Below, piece after piece: positions 44,933 through 53,451 of a DNA stretch of 64,000 nt; within the stretch, counting starts at the first letter, position 1; every line of letters begins with the position of its first letter. The DNA comes from Pseudomonas bananamidigenes (GTDB lineage: Bacteria; Pseudomonadota; Gammaproteobacteria; Pseudomonadales; Pseudomonadaceae), in NCBI RefSeq assembly GCF_001679645.1, contig NZ_LRUN01000011.1, positions 1 to 64,000 on the forward strand, written 5' to 3'. Both the position numbers and the translations under genes were made by a program. Under the pieces are notes generated by a model. That model had not been told where the DNA came from and did not search any database. It saw only the letters and a list, made by a program, of their open reading frames with translations.

Positions 44933-45304
44933 GTGTTCGTCAAAGCGCTTCGTGTCGGCCTCGGCCAACTGATCATCTTCGTTGACTTTCTGACCCGCCC
45001 GGGCAAGAAGCAGCGCACCGCCGCTGCCCAGGCTCAAGTGGACGCCGCCGCGAAAGACCTGACCCTGTATCAGTTTCACGCCTGCCCGTTCTGCGTGAAG
45101 ACCCGCCGCAGCCTGCGTCGCCTGAATGTGCCGGTGGCCCTGAAGGACGCGAAGAACAACGAGCAGGATCGCCAGACCCTGCTGGAACAGGGCGGCAAGA
45201 TCAAGGTGCCGTGCCTGCGCATCGAAGAAAACGGCCAGACCACCTGGATGTATGAGTCCAACACCATCATCGAATACCTGAACAAGCGGTTCGCCGCCGT
45301 CTGA
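44933..45304 (+). CDS. Glutaredoxin/GST-N-type thioredoxin-fold protein
   Basis: A 123-residue protein with a hydrophobic N-terminal stretch (GLGQLIIFVDFL) followed by a glutaredoxin-like domain. The active-site motif HACPFCVKTRR (CPFC) and the cis-Pro region KVPCLRIEENG are followed by ESNTIIEYL, typical of glutathione-dependent folds. It may be anchored to the membrane by its N-terminus. The start is a GTG at 44933 with GAGG upstream. Confidence 0.86.
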   Translation: MFVKALRVGLGQLIIFVDFLTRPGKKQRTAAAQAQVDAAAKDLTLYQFHACPFCVKTRRSLRRLNVPVALKDAKNNEQDRQTLLEQGGKIKVPCLRIEENGQTTWMYESNTIIEYLNKRFAAV

Positions 45305-45307
45305 ACC

Positions 45308-45338
45308 TGAAAAACCGGCCTGCGCGGCCGGTTTTTTT
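45308..45338. terminator. Bidirectional terminator (glutaredoxin-like / aminotransferase)
   Basis: AAACCGGCC pairs with GGCCGGTTT around TGCGC, with T runs on both strands. It lies between the convergent genes and ends both; its T tract overlaps the aminotransferase stop codon. Confidence 0.9.
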
Positions 45339-46503
45339 ATGCCGCCTGCGCGGCCTGTGCCTGGCGCACGACGCCTGCCAGACGCTTGAGCCCTTCATCC
45401 AGACGACCCGGATCAATGTGGCTGAAGTTCAGGCGCAGATGGCCAGGGTTGCGATCCGGCTCGGGGAAAAACGGCTCACCCGGCATGAACGCCACATCGT
45501 TGGCCAAAGCAGCGTTGAGCAAGGTGCGCGTGTCCAGCGGCTTTTTCAGGGTCAGCCAGAAAAACAACCCGCCCTGCGGCGTTTCCCAGTCCGCCAGATC
45601 GGCGAAGTGAGTTTCCAGCGCCGCTTGAAAGGCATCGCGGCGCTGACGGTAGAAGCCGCGCAACTGACTCAAATGCTGCTGATATTTCTCGCTGCCGATC
45701 CACTGCAACGCCTGCCACTGACCGATGCGGTTGGTGTGCAGATCCGCCGACTGCTTGAGCTTGAGCAAATGTGGAAACAGGTCCGGACTGGCAATCAGAT
45801 AGCCGACACGCAGACCCGGCAGCAGGGTTTTCGAAACGGTGCCGGTGTAGATCCAGCTGGATTTTTTCAAACGACCGGCAATCGGTCGGGCGCTGCCGTC
45901 GTCAAAGGTCAGTTCGCGGTAGGGCTCGTCTTCGATCAGGGTCACGCCGAACTCGTCGAGCAGCGCGGCCACCGCCTCGCGCCTGGCTTCGCTGTAGCGT
46001 ACGGCGGACGGGTTCTGGAAGGTCGGGATCAGGTAGATGAACGCCGGGCGGTGCTGTTCAAGGCGCTGGCGCAATTGCGCAAGGTCCGGTCCGTCGGCCT
46101 CGAGCGGCACGGTCAGGCAATCGGCGCCGAACAACTGGAAAATCTGCAATGCCGCCAGATACGTCGGTGCTTCGAGCAGGATTTCCGTACCCTTGTCGAT
46201 GTACAGCTTGGCGGCCAGATCGAGGGTTTGCTGGGAGCCACTGACCACCAACACCTGGCTCGCCTCGCACGGCAAACCCAGCGCCCTCGCCTCTGCAGCC
46301 AGCGCTTCACGCAACGCCGGCTCGCCTTCGCTCATGCCGTATTGGCCGAGAGACAGCGGCATGGTGGCCCACTCGACCTTCGGCAGCATCGTTTCAGCCG
46401 GCAAGCCGCCGGCGAACGACATGACTTCCGGGCGCTGCGCCGCGGCAAGGATTTCACGGATCAGAGAACTTTTGAGACGCGACACTCGTTCGGAAAAAGC
46501 CAT
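45337..46503 (-). CDS. PLP-dependent aminotransferase (class I/II)
   Basis: A 388-residue aminotransferase of fold type I, close to the 2-aminoadipate/kynurenine (LysN/ARO8-like) group. The N-terminal block is EILAAAQRPEVMSFAGGLPAETMLP, the PLP lysine is in TGTVSKTLLPGLRVGY, and the phosphate and substrate residues lie in EDEPYRELTFD and NFSHIDPG. Substrate probably an aromatic or branched amino acid; not fixed. It is divergent from the MarR gene and likely under its control. The start at 46503 is chosen over 46542. Confidence 0.88.
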   Translation of the reverse strand: MAFSERVSRLKSSLIREILAAAQRPEVMSFAGGLPAETMLPKVEWATMPLSLGQYGMSEGEPALREALAAEARALGLPCEASQVLVVSGSQQTLDLAAKLYIDKGTEILLEAPTYLAALQIFQLFGADCLTVPLEADGPDLAQLRQRLEQHRPAFIYLIPTFQNPSAVRYSEARREAVAALLDEFGVTLIEDEPYRELTFDDGSARPIAGRLKKSSWIYTGTVSKTLLPGLRVGYLIASPDLFPHLLKLKQSADLHTNRIGQWQALQWIGSEKYQQHLSQLRGFYRQRRDAFQAALETHFADLADWETPQGGLFFWLTLKKPLDTRTLLNAALANDVAFMPGEPFFPEPDRNPGHLRLNFSHIDPGRLDEGLKRLAGVVRQAQAAQAA

Positions 46504-46537
46504 GGGGATCACCGCTAGCGAGGCTGGAGGGAAATGA

Positions 46538-46594
46538 GTCAAACTTGTTGACTGAAATTACGTCAACCTCCGCGGAAACGTCAACATGATTGAC
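46538..46594. promoter_or_regulatory. Two GTCAA-N5-TTGAC palindromes between aminotransferase and MarR genes
   Basis: GTCAAACTTGTTGAC (46538-46552) and GTCAACATGATTGAC (46580-46594) share identical arms and a 5-bp spacer. They are 42 bp apart, about four helical turns, and the second covers the MarR start codon. An extra GTCAA half-site lies at about 46562. This is a good candidate for the MarR operator controlling both divergent genes. Confidence 0.65.
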
Positions 46595-47029
46595 CTTAAA
46601 AAATGCACCAGCCAGCAACAGGCCATGGAAGCGTTCTTCTTCGGCTATCAGGCATTCACTGCCAAAGCCGATGAAATGCTCGAACGTCGCGGTCTGTCGC
46701 GAGTGCATCAACGCATCGTGTTTTTCATCGCCCGCTATCCGAATTCAAGCGTCAAGGAGCTACTCACACTGCTCGGCGTAAGCAAACAGGCGTTGAACAT
46801 GCCATTGCGCCAGCTTCAGGAAATGCACCTGGTCGACAGCGTGGCGTCCGAGGTGGACAAGCGTAAGCGCTTGCTGGAGCTGACCGTCGAAGGCGCGAAA
46901 CTTGAACAGGCGCTGCGTCGCGAACAGGTGAAATTACTGGAGCGAGTGTTCGCCGAGGCCGGCGAAACAGCAGTGAATGGCTGGCTGGCGGTGAATACGG
47001 CCCTGGGGAAAAACCGCTCGACCGAGTGA
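46586..47029 (+). CDS. MarR-family transcriptional regulator
   Basis: A 147-residue winged-helix dimer. The DNA-binding part includes RVHQRIVFFIARYPNSSVKEL and a recognition helix, VSKQALNMPLRQL (about residues 67-79), followed by the wing EVDKRKRLLELT. It is divergent from the aminotransferase with palindromes over both promoters, suggesting local autoregulation. The inducing ligand is unknown. Confidence 0.9.
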   Translation: MIDLKKCTSQQQAMEAFFFGYQAFTAKADEMLERRGLSRVHQRIVFFIARYPNSSVKELLTLLGVSKQALNMPLRQLQEMHLVDSVASEVDKRKRLLELTVEGAKLEQALRREQVKLLERVFAEAGETAVNGWLAVNTALGKNRSTE

Positions 47030-47084
47030 TATAGCGCGATCCTCAAAACTTTCGTCAACAAAACCAAAAACATTATTTGCTTTA

Positions 47085-47096
47085 TTTGTATACAAA
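47085..47096. promoter_or_regulatory. Palindrome TTTGTATACAAA upstream of the AzgA-type permease
   Basis: A perfect 12-bp inverted repeat 133 bp before the permease start, with the same core as the sites at 9012 and 51831. Probably a purine-responsive operator. Confidence 0.65.
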
Positions 47097-47228
47097 AGCA
47101 TAATCCACTGCGTGCGAGTTCCTGACCGCATGGTCAACAAATTCGCGTATGCCTCAAAGGGCCGCTGCCACCCTCCTCATAGGGTCCGGCCCTGGAAATA
47201 ACAATAAAACTCTTGAGGAGTACTCGCT

Positions 47229-48578
47229 GTGGAAAGCCGCAAATCCGAAGCATCGACGCTGGAACTCTCGCCGCCGTTACGCAATGGCCTGCTGGAGCGC
47301 ATCTTCAAACTCAGCTTGCATGGCACCACGGTGAAGACCGAGCTGATTGCCGGTCTGACAACCTTCATCACCATGGCTTACATCATTTTCGTCAACCCGA
47401 ACATCATGGCCGATGCCGGGATCGACCACGGTGCGGCCTTCGTCGCCACCTGCATTGCCGCCGCTCTGGGCTGCCTGCTGATGGGCCTGTACGCCAACTG
47501 GCCGGTGGGCCTGGCGCCGGGCATGGGCCTCAACGCATTCTTTACCTACACCGTGGTCGGCACCATGGGCTACAACTGGGAAACCGCCCTCGGTGCGGTG
47601 TTCGTCTCGGGCGTGCTGTTCATGATCCTGACCTTCTCGCGCATCCGCGAATGGCTGCTCAACAGCATTCCTGTCAGCCTGCGTTTTGCGATGGGTGCCG
47701 GTGTCGGTCTGTTTCTCGGGCTGATCGGCCTGAAAACCGCCGGTATCGTCGTCGACAGCCCGGCCACCCTGATCAAGCTCGGCTCGCTGCGTGAACCCGG
47801 CCCGCTGCTCGCCGCCCTCTGCTTCCTGATGATCGCGATCCTCAGTTACCACAAGGTGTTCGGCGCGATCCTCATCAGCATCATCACCGTGACTCTGGCC
47901 GGCTGGGGCATCGGTCTGGTGCACTACGAGGGGATCATGTCCGCTCCGCCAAGCCTGGCACCGACCTTCATGGCCATGAATGTCGCCGGCGTGTTCAACG
48001 TCAGCATGATCAGCGTGGTACTGGCCTTCCTCTTCGTACACATGTTCGACACCGCCGGCACCCTGATGGGCGTTGCCCAGCGCGCCAATCTGGTAGGCGC
48101 TGACGGTCGTATCGAAAACCTGTCTCGCGCAATGAAAGCCGACTCCGCCTCCAGCGTATTCGGTGCGGTCGTCGGCGTTCCACCGGTCACCAGCTACGTG
48201 GAAAGTGCCGCCGGTGTAGCGGCGGGTGGTCGGACTGGTCTTACCGCAGTCACCGTCGGTGTGCTATTTATAGCCGCGATGTTCTTTGCACCGCTGGCCG
48301 GCATGATTCCCGCTTACGCCACCGCCGGCGCGCTGATTTATGTCGCGATGCTGATGATGGGCGGCATGGCGCACATCGAATGGGACGAAGCGACCGACAG
48401 CATTCCGGCCATCGTCACCGCGATCATGATGCCGCTGACCTTCTCGGTCGCCGACGGCATCGCGCTGGGTTTCATCACCTATGTCGCGCTGAAGGCCGGC
48501 ACCGGCAAGTACAAAGAGATTTCCGTCAGCCTGTGGGTGCTCTGCGCGATCTTCATCGCCAAGTTCATCTTCCTGTAA
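47229..48578 (+). CDS. NCS2/AzgA-family purine permease (guanine/hypoxanthine/adenine type)
   Basis: A 449-residue inner-membrane H+/purine symporter with about 12-14 helices. Family signatures are TTFITMAYIIFVNPNIM (about residues 44-60), GLAPGMGLNAFFTY (about 96-109) and DTAGTLMGVAQRANL. It belongs to the AzgA/GhxP branch rather than the UraA-like NCS2 branch of the permease at 56641. The start is a GTG with GAGG upstream. The TTTGTATACAAA palindrome at 47085 links it to the purine genes. A terminator follows. Confidence 0.9.
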   Translation: MESRKSEASTLELSPPLRNGLLERIFKLSLHGTTVKTELIAGLTTFITMAYIIFVNPNIMADAGIDHGAAFVATCIAAALGCLLMGLYANWPVGLAPGMGLNAFFTYTVVGTMGYNWETALGAVFVSGVLFMILTFSRIREWLLNSIPVSLRFAMGAGVGLFLGLIGLKTAGIVVDSPATLIKLGSLREPGPLLAALCFLMIAILSYHKVFGAILISIITVTLAGWGIGLVHYEGIMSAPPSLAPTFMAMNVAGVFNVSMISVVLAFLFVHMFDTAGTLMGVAQRANLVGADGRIENLSRAMKADSASSVFGAVVGVPPVTSYVESAAGVAAGGRTGLTAVTVGVLFIAAMFFAPLAGMIPAYATAGALIYVAMLMMGGMAHIEWDEATDSIPAIVTAIMMPLTFSVADGIALGFITYVALKAGTGKYKEISVSLWVLCAIFIAKFIFL

Positions 48579-48604
48579 GCGACACGCGGCTCGGGCATCA
48601 AAAC

Positions 48605-48630
48605 AGCCTCACCCCAGCGGGTGGGGCTTT
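48605..48630 (+). terminator. Terminator after the AzgA-type permease
   Basis: GCCTCACCC pairs with GGGTGGGGC (one G-T pair) around CAGC, followed by TTTT, 26 bp past the stop. Confidence 0.85.
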
Positions 48631-48665
48631 TGCACATCTTTGATAACGACAAGAAGGAGAAAGTG

Positions 48666-49295
48666 ATGAGTCTGGAAACCTGGCTGCTGTTCAGCGGCGC
48701 TGCGCTGGTAGTGATTCTGATACCGGGACCACTGTCGCTGCTGATGATCAGCAACAGTCTGAATTACGGATTGCGCCGCTCTTACCCGGCCTTTCTGGGC
48801 GGCGTCAGTGCGTCAATCTGCCTGCTCAGCGCCTCGGCCCTGGGTTTGGGCGCCTTGCTGCTGGCATCGGAAAAACTCTTCAGTGCATTGAAAATTGTTG
48901 GTGCGCTGTACCTGTTCTACCTCGCCTGGCAGAGCTGGCAGCAATCGCGTCAGCCATCGGTCGGTGCCCAGGTTCCAGACGCAGCGCCGGTTCCTCGCTT
49001 TCGCGCATTGTTCGGGCGTGCATTCGTACTGGGCGCCAGCAACCCGAAGGACATCCTGTTCTTTGCCGCGTTTCTGCCGCAGTTTCTCAATGCCGAGCAG
49101 CCGTTTCTGCCGCAGTTGCTGGTGATGATTGCGACCTGGACCGTACTCGATCTGCTGTGCAAATTGACCTACGGCCTCGGCGCTCACGGTGCAGCGCGAT
49201 ATCTGCGCAGCGGCAAGGGCCAGAGCTGGTTCAACCGCATCAGTGCCGGACTGTTTGGCGGAGCAGGTGCAGCCTCGTTGCTGAGCAGTCACTGA
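48666..49295 (+). CDS. LysE-family amino acid exporter
   Basis: A 209-residue inner-membrane protein with about six helices. It has the LysE/RhtB opening LLFSGAALVVILIPGPLSLLM, where the PGP motif is the hallmark, and a second conserved stretch GASNPKDILFFAAFLPQF. It exports an amino acid or related metabolite. GGAGA precedes the ATG at 48666; the longer frame is rejected. Not obviously connected to its neighbours. Confidence 0.9.
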   Translation: MSLETWLLFSGAALVVILIPGPLSLLMISNSLNYGLRRSYPAFLGGVSASICLLSASALGLGALLLASEKLFSALKIVGALYLFYLAWQSWQQSRQPSVGAQVPDAAPVPRFRALFGRAFVLGASNPKDILFFAAFLPQFLNAEQPFLPQLLVMIATWTVLDLLCKLTYGLGAHGAARYLRSGKGQSWFNRISAGLFGGAGAASLLSSH

Positions 49296-49435
49296 GCCTC
49301 TCGGGAACGAGCGATACCCGGTAACATCTCGCTCCGCGAATAGATTTATTTACCGCACTTCGCAACGTCGATTCACCGAACATCCGGCTTCTTCTGGCCA
49401 GACCAACGTGAATCGACCTTGCGAGTGATATACCC

Positions 49436-51031
49436 ATGAGCCCCAAACGCCCGATAAAACCCGGCGCACCAACCAATACCCCCGAAACGCCTTCCCTCCT
49501 TCCCGACATCGGACCTGCGGCAATCCACAGATTGCCGCTGAACATCGCCTCTCAGGGCGAAGATCGAGTATCGATCGATCCCCTCGGGACATCTGTTCAA
49601 TCATCTTCCTCCCGGCATGCATCTCTGGAGATCGCCGACCTGCCGGCCGAGACCCATGTCACTCCTGTGGTGAGTCATGCGCCGATCGAGCACTTTTTCC
49701 TTCCGCCCAATCAGCTCTCCAGACTCCCGGCGCCGAATGCGCTGTCCGGAATTCGGGAACTCGGGACGCAGAGACACTTTGTGGATCTTCAAGAAGGAGG
49801 AACCGTCTTGCTGGGTATCGATGCGGAAAATCACTACCGGGCCAGATTGAACAGCGACTTCAGGCCCTCCGGCCCACGAGTCGAGCGGGTCGAAGGCACA
49901 CTCACCTGGCGCGTAAAACCTGCTGTGGAGGGCGCCTCGGGCAACGAATCCAGATTGTCACTCAAACGCCTGCGAAACCCGGATGACGATTCCGCAGAAA
50001 CCGCCGTTGCGCCCAAACGTGCTTCCACCTCCACGGGTGAGGAATGGTCCGATCCCTGGAAAAAATGGGATGCGTCACTCCAGCAACCCTCCGCCGGTGG
50101 CATTGAAGTCGACGGCATCCGTTTTCTCCTTGTGCCACGGGGAACCGATCCGGATCATCCGATCGTCTACATCAGGAATCCGGAACACTGGATGTATGAC
50201 TTCGATTACCTGGAACGGATCCTCGGTACAGACTTGATGCAGCAACCCAGAGGTGCGATCCGCGTTCCGCCCGCGAACCGGTGGGAGGTCGATCCAAGCC
50301 TCCCCTTTCAACGTCCGCTGAAGCAATACATTGGCGCTTTTTTTCCTCAGTTGTCGGAAACCTCGGTGAACAAGGTTGCCAGACATCAGTTCAGCCTGGC
50401 CAACAACGGGGACATGGCGACCGGCGTCGGCCTGACGCGCCTCAGACAGACGTTCAATGACTGGAAGCGCGGCAACAGCACGCCTCATCCGGCACTGGCC
50501 GATCCGTTGCTGATGCTGCCGACGCTGACAACATCCGGCAGCGGACCAGGATTGAGTCGCACACTGGAACTGCCAGCCCTGACGGCGGAAGGCTCCTTGC
50601 AGCGGCTGGACTTCGATCTGACAAGACAGGAGTGGGACTATTTCAAAACGACGCAGTCAGGGGTCGACCTCAAGCGGCTCATGTCCGGCATTCTGGTCCG
50701 CCAGGGTTACGATGTTTACATGCCGACGCCTTCGACGACTTTCCCGGCCCTGGTATTTCGTCGAGAGAATCATCCCTTCGTCTTTTTCATCAGCCTGCAC
50801 CGTGTCAGGGGCAGGAAAATCCATCAGCCCTTGAGCTTCGGTCCTGATACCGTCGATGCTCGACTCAATACCCAGATCGGATACCCGGCATTGCAGGAGA
50901 TCCTTCAGGCGCACGCTGAAAACCGACTGGTGTGGCTCAAGGGTGGATCGCAGATCCATGCTTCGCAACCGGACAGCATTTTCATCGTCAGGGATGATGA
51001 GTCGAGGCTCGGTACGCTTGCGAACCAATAA
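49436..51031 (+). CDS. Orphan 531-residue protein, possible secreted effector/toxin relative
   Basis: Function not recognised. The N-terminal 90 residues are Pro/Ser-rich and look disordered. The block HFVDLQEGGTVLLGIDAENHY (about 112-132), ending in ARLNSDFRPSGP, resembles segments I associate with very large Pseudomonas proteins annotated as dermonecrotic-toxin-like, without their main domains. KRLR (about 175) and PKRAS (about 189) form a basic bipartite stretch like a nuclear localisation signal. Tryptophan-rich middle (EEWSDPWKKWDASL). No signal peptide or membrane segment. Base composition is somewhat lower in GC than its neighbours and no partner gene adjoins, which hints at acquisition. 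The annotation as an effector is a guess. Confidence 0.6.
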   Translation: MSPKRPIKPGAPTNTPETPSLLPDIGPAAIHRLPLNIASQGEDRVSIDPLGTSVQSSSSRHASLEIADLPAETHVTPVVSHAPIEHFFLPPNQLSRLPAPNALSGIRELGTQRHFVDLQEGGTVLLGIDAENHYRARLNSDFRPSGPRVERVEGTLTWRVKPAVEGASGNESRLSLKRLRNPDDDSAETAVAPKRASTSTGEEWSDPWKKWDASLQQPSAGGIEVDGIRFLLVPRGTDPDHPIVYIRNPEHWMYDFDYLERILGTDLMQQPRGAIRVPPANRWEVDPSLPFQRPLKQYIGAFFPQLSETSVNKVARHQFSLANNGDMATGVGLTRLRQTFNDWKRGNSTPHPALADPLLMLPTLTTSGSGPGLSRTLELPALTAEGSLQRLDFDLTRQEWDYFKTTQSGVDLKRLMSGILVRQGYDVYMPTPSTTFPALVFRRENHPFVFFISLHRVRGRKIHQPLSFGPDTVDARLNTQIGYPALQEILQAHAENRLVWLKGGSQIHASQPDSIFIVRDDESRLGTLANQ

Positions 51032-51052
51032 CCCGAAACGCCTTCGACAAGA

Positions 51053-51080
51053 CGAAAAAAAGCCCGCAGTGTGAGCGGGC
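51053..51080 (-). terminator. Terminator of hiuH
   Basis: GCCCGC pairs with GCGGGC around AGTGTGA, followed on the minus strand by seven Ts. It lies 58 bp past the hiuH stop and may also mark the end of the convergent 531-residue gene. Confidence 0.82.
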
Positions 51081-51138
51081 GAAAGACCAAAGAAGCTATA
51101 TGCGCAGTCGCTTCCCGGCGGGGGCAGCTGCTTGGGGG

Positions 51139-51492
51139 TCAGCTGCCCCGGTAGGTGGAATAGCTGTAAGGCGAAATCAGCAACGGTACGTGGTAGTGAT
51201 CCTGTTCGGCCGAAATGCCGAACCGCAGCACGACCACGTCCAGAAATGCCGGCTCCGGCAGCTGGACGCCACGGGCGCGGTAGTAATCGCCAGCGTGGAA
51301 CTGAACCTGATAGACACCGGTACGGTAGTCATCGCCTTGCAGCAGCGGCGCGTCGACCCGGCCATCGCTGTTGGTAAGCGCACTGGCGACCAATTCCAGG
51401 TGCGAACCTTCAACGCGGTACAGCTCGACCTTGATCGAGCTGCCCGGGCAACCGTGTGCAGCGTCCAAAACGTGTGTTGTCAAACGTCCCAT
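51139..51492 (-). CDS. hiuH: 5-hydroxyisourate hydrolase HiuH (transthyretin-like)
   Basis: Hydrolyses 5-hydroxyisourate, the product of urate oxidation, to OHCU. The 117-residue protein has the family signatures LTTHVLDAAHG at the start and the C-terminal YRGS, which together with the His and Arg of this fold form the active site. No signal peptide is needed for the start at 51492; the longer frame to 51567 is rejected. It is divergent from puuE across a region with two TTGT-ACAA palindromes. Confidence 0.95.
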   Translation of the reverse strand: MGRLTTHVLDAAHGCPGSSIKVELYRVEGSHLELVASALTNSDGRVDAPLLQGDDYRTGVYQVQFHAGDYYRARGVQLPEPAFLDVVVLRFGISAEQDHYHVPLLISPYSYSTYRGS

Positions 51493-51922
51493 TGATTCTG
51501 CGCGCCTGCCTGCGTGGAGCAGCCAGACTTCGCGCCTCCCGAAGTCAGTTGAAAAAGGAGACCGCACCGTTTCGGAGCACGAAAAGCTGCGGCGAGCGAC
51601 TGATTAAGACACTTTTCAAAAAAATTGTACACAATAAAAACGACATTTTTCCTCTCACCCCCGCCACCCCGTGATTTATCGGGAATTTGCCCATGAACCA
51701 CGCATTCATTGAACCCCTTAACCATTAGCTGACTGGTCAGGCAGGTTTCTTGCAGCTTCACGCCGATACCAGTACAAGATGACAGCCGGTGAAAAATGCA
51801 AAAATTCAGGCTTACAAATTGAGAATAAAGTTGTATACAATCAGCCCATCGCTGTGACGCCAGCCTGCCATCTCACCGCCAGGGCGCCACACCATCTGTC
51901 AACGATAAGAAGGAAGACTGCA
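51493..51922. promoter_or_regulatory. Divergent hiuH/puuE control region with two palindromic operators
   Basis: A 430-bp AT-rich region. ATTGTACACAAT at 51624-51635 lies 132 bp upstream of hiuH, and TTGTATACAA at 51831-51840 lies 82 bp upstream of puuE. They share the TTGT..ACAA arms of the sites at 9012 and 47085. Each is placed to control one of the divergent units. No gene is visible inside. Confidence 0.7.
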
Positions 51923-52849
51923 GTGAGCGCTGACTACCCACGCGACCTGATCGGTTACGGCAGTAACCCTCCTCACCCACACTGGCCGGGCAATGCCCGG
52001 ATCGCTTTGTCCTTCGTGCTCAATTACGAAGAAGGCGGCGAGCGCAACATCCTGCACGGCGACAAGGAATCGGAAGCCTTCCTCTCGGAAATGGTCGCAG
52101 CCCAGCCTCTGCAAGGCGTGCGCAACATGAGCATGGAATCGCTCTACGAGTATGGCAGCCGTGCCGGCGTCTGGCGGATCCTGAAACTGTTCAAGGAATT
52201 CGACATCCCGCTGACCATCTTCGCCGTGGCCATGGCCGCCCAGCGCCACCCGGACGTGATCCGTGCGATGGTCGAGGCCGGTCACGAGATCTGCAGCCAC
52301 GGCTACCGCTGGATCGACTACCAGTACATGGACGAAGCGCAGGAACGCGAGCACATGCTCGAAGCGATCCGCATCCTCACCGAACTAACCGGCGAACGCC
52401 CGCTGGGCTGGTACACCGGCCGCACCGGTCCTAACACCCGTCGCCTGGTGATGGAAGAAGGCGGTTTCCTCTACGACTGCGACACCTACGACGACGACCT
52501 GCCCTACTGGGAACCGAACAATCCGACCGGCAAACCGCACCTGGTGATTCCGTACACTCTGGACACCAATGACATGCGCTTCACCCAGGTCCAGGGCTTC
52601 AACAAGGGCGACGATTTCTTCGAATACCTCAAAGACGCGTTCGATGTGCTCTACGCCGAAGGCGCCGAAGCGCCGAAGATGCTGTCGATCGGTCTGCACT
52701 GCCGTCTGGTGGGCCGCCCGGCGCGTCTGGCTTCGCTCAAACGCTTCATCGAATACGCTAAAAGTCATGAACAGGTGTGGTTCACCCGCCGCGTCGACAT
52801 CGCCCGTCACTGGCACGAAACCCACCCGTACCAAGGGGCTGCCAAATGA
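51923..52849 (+). CDS. puuE: Cofactor-independent allantoinase PuuE
   Basis: Hydrolyses allantoin to allantoate without a metal-dependent amidohydrolase domain; it is a polysaccharide-deacetylase-fold (NodB-like) enzyme. The 308-residue product opens with SADYPRDLIGYGSNPPHPHW and has the NodB-like GHEICSHGYRWID block (about residues 112-124). The GTG at 51923, after AAGAAGGAAG, is the supported start; the frame reaches back to 51779 without family likeness. The stop overlaps the uraD start by 4 bp. Confidence 0.94.
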   Translation: MSADYPRDLIGYGSNPPHPHWPGNARIALSFVLNYEEGGERNILHGDKESEAFLSEMVAAQPLQGVRNMSMESLYEYGSRAGVWRILKLFKEFDIPLTIFAVAMAAQRHPDVIRAMVEAGHEICSHGYRWIDYQYMDEAQEREHMLEAIRILTELTGERPLGWYTGRTGPNTRRLVMEEGGFLYDCDTYDDDLPYWEPNNPTGKPHLVIPYTLDTNDMRFTQVQGFNKGDDFFEYLKDAFDVLYAEGAEAPKMLSIGLHCRLVGRPARLASLKRFIEYAKSHEQVWFTRRVDIARHWHETHPYQGAAK

Positions 52850-53361
52850 GCACCTTTCAAACCCTGAAACCGTCGACCCTGAGCCGCGACGCCTTCGTCA
52901 AAGCCTTCGCCGACATCTACGAACATTCGCCATGGGTGGCCGAGAAGGCCTTCGACCTGGGCCAGGACGCCTCGATCGATCAGATCGAAACCCTGCACCA
53001 GCGCATGAGCGACATCCTGTTGAGCGCCGATCACGCCAGTCAACTGGCGCTGATCAACGCTCACCCGGACCTGGCCGGCAAAGCTGCCGTCCAGGGCCAG
53101 TTGACCGAAGCCAGCACCAATGAACAGGCTGGCGCCGGTATTCACCAATGCACGGCCGAAGAGTTCCAGCGCTTCACCGAGCTGAACGACGCCTACAAGG
53201 CCAAGTTCAAGTTTCCCTTCATCATGGCGGTAAAAGGCAGCAACCGGCATCAGATCCTCGCGGCGTTCGAAACGCGCATCCACAACCCGGTCGACACCGA
53301 GTTCAAATGCGCGCTGGCGGAGATCAACAAGATCGCCCTGTTCCGATTACTGACTCTCTAG
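52846..53361 (+). CDS. uraD: OHCU decarboxylase UraD
   Basis: Decarboxylates 2-oxo-4-hydroxy-4-carboxy-5-ureidoimidazoline to S-allantoin. The 171-residue protein has the family HPDLAGKAAVQ (about residues 62-72) and FKFPFIMAVKG. It starts inside the last codons of puuE (ATGA), so the two are translationally coupled, and alc follows 90 bp downstream. Confidence 0.94.
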   Translation: MSTFQTLKPSTLSRDAFVKAFADIYEHSPWVAEKAFDLGQDASIDQIETLHQRMSDILLSADHASQLALINAHPDLAGKAAVQGQLTEASTNEQAGAGIHQCTAEEFQRFTELNDAYKAKFKFPFIMAVKGSNRHQILAAFETRIHNPVDTEFKCALAEINKIALFRLLTL

Positions 53362-53451
53362 CAAGCCTGGCCCGAGAAACCTCCAGAACGCTTGTGTTTC
53401 CCAGGGCCTCGCAAGCATCCCAAGCCACTTATTTAAAGGCAGACAAGAAGA

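Noticed and set aside
47030..47228. Purine riboswitch in the leader of the AzgA-type permease
   Set aside because: I see no conserved three-way junction core; a TTTGTATACAAA palindrome at 47085 gives a simpler protein-based control. A covariance-model search (Infernal, Purine) would settle it.
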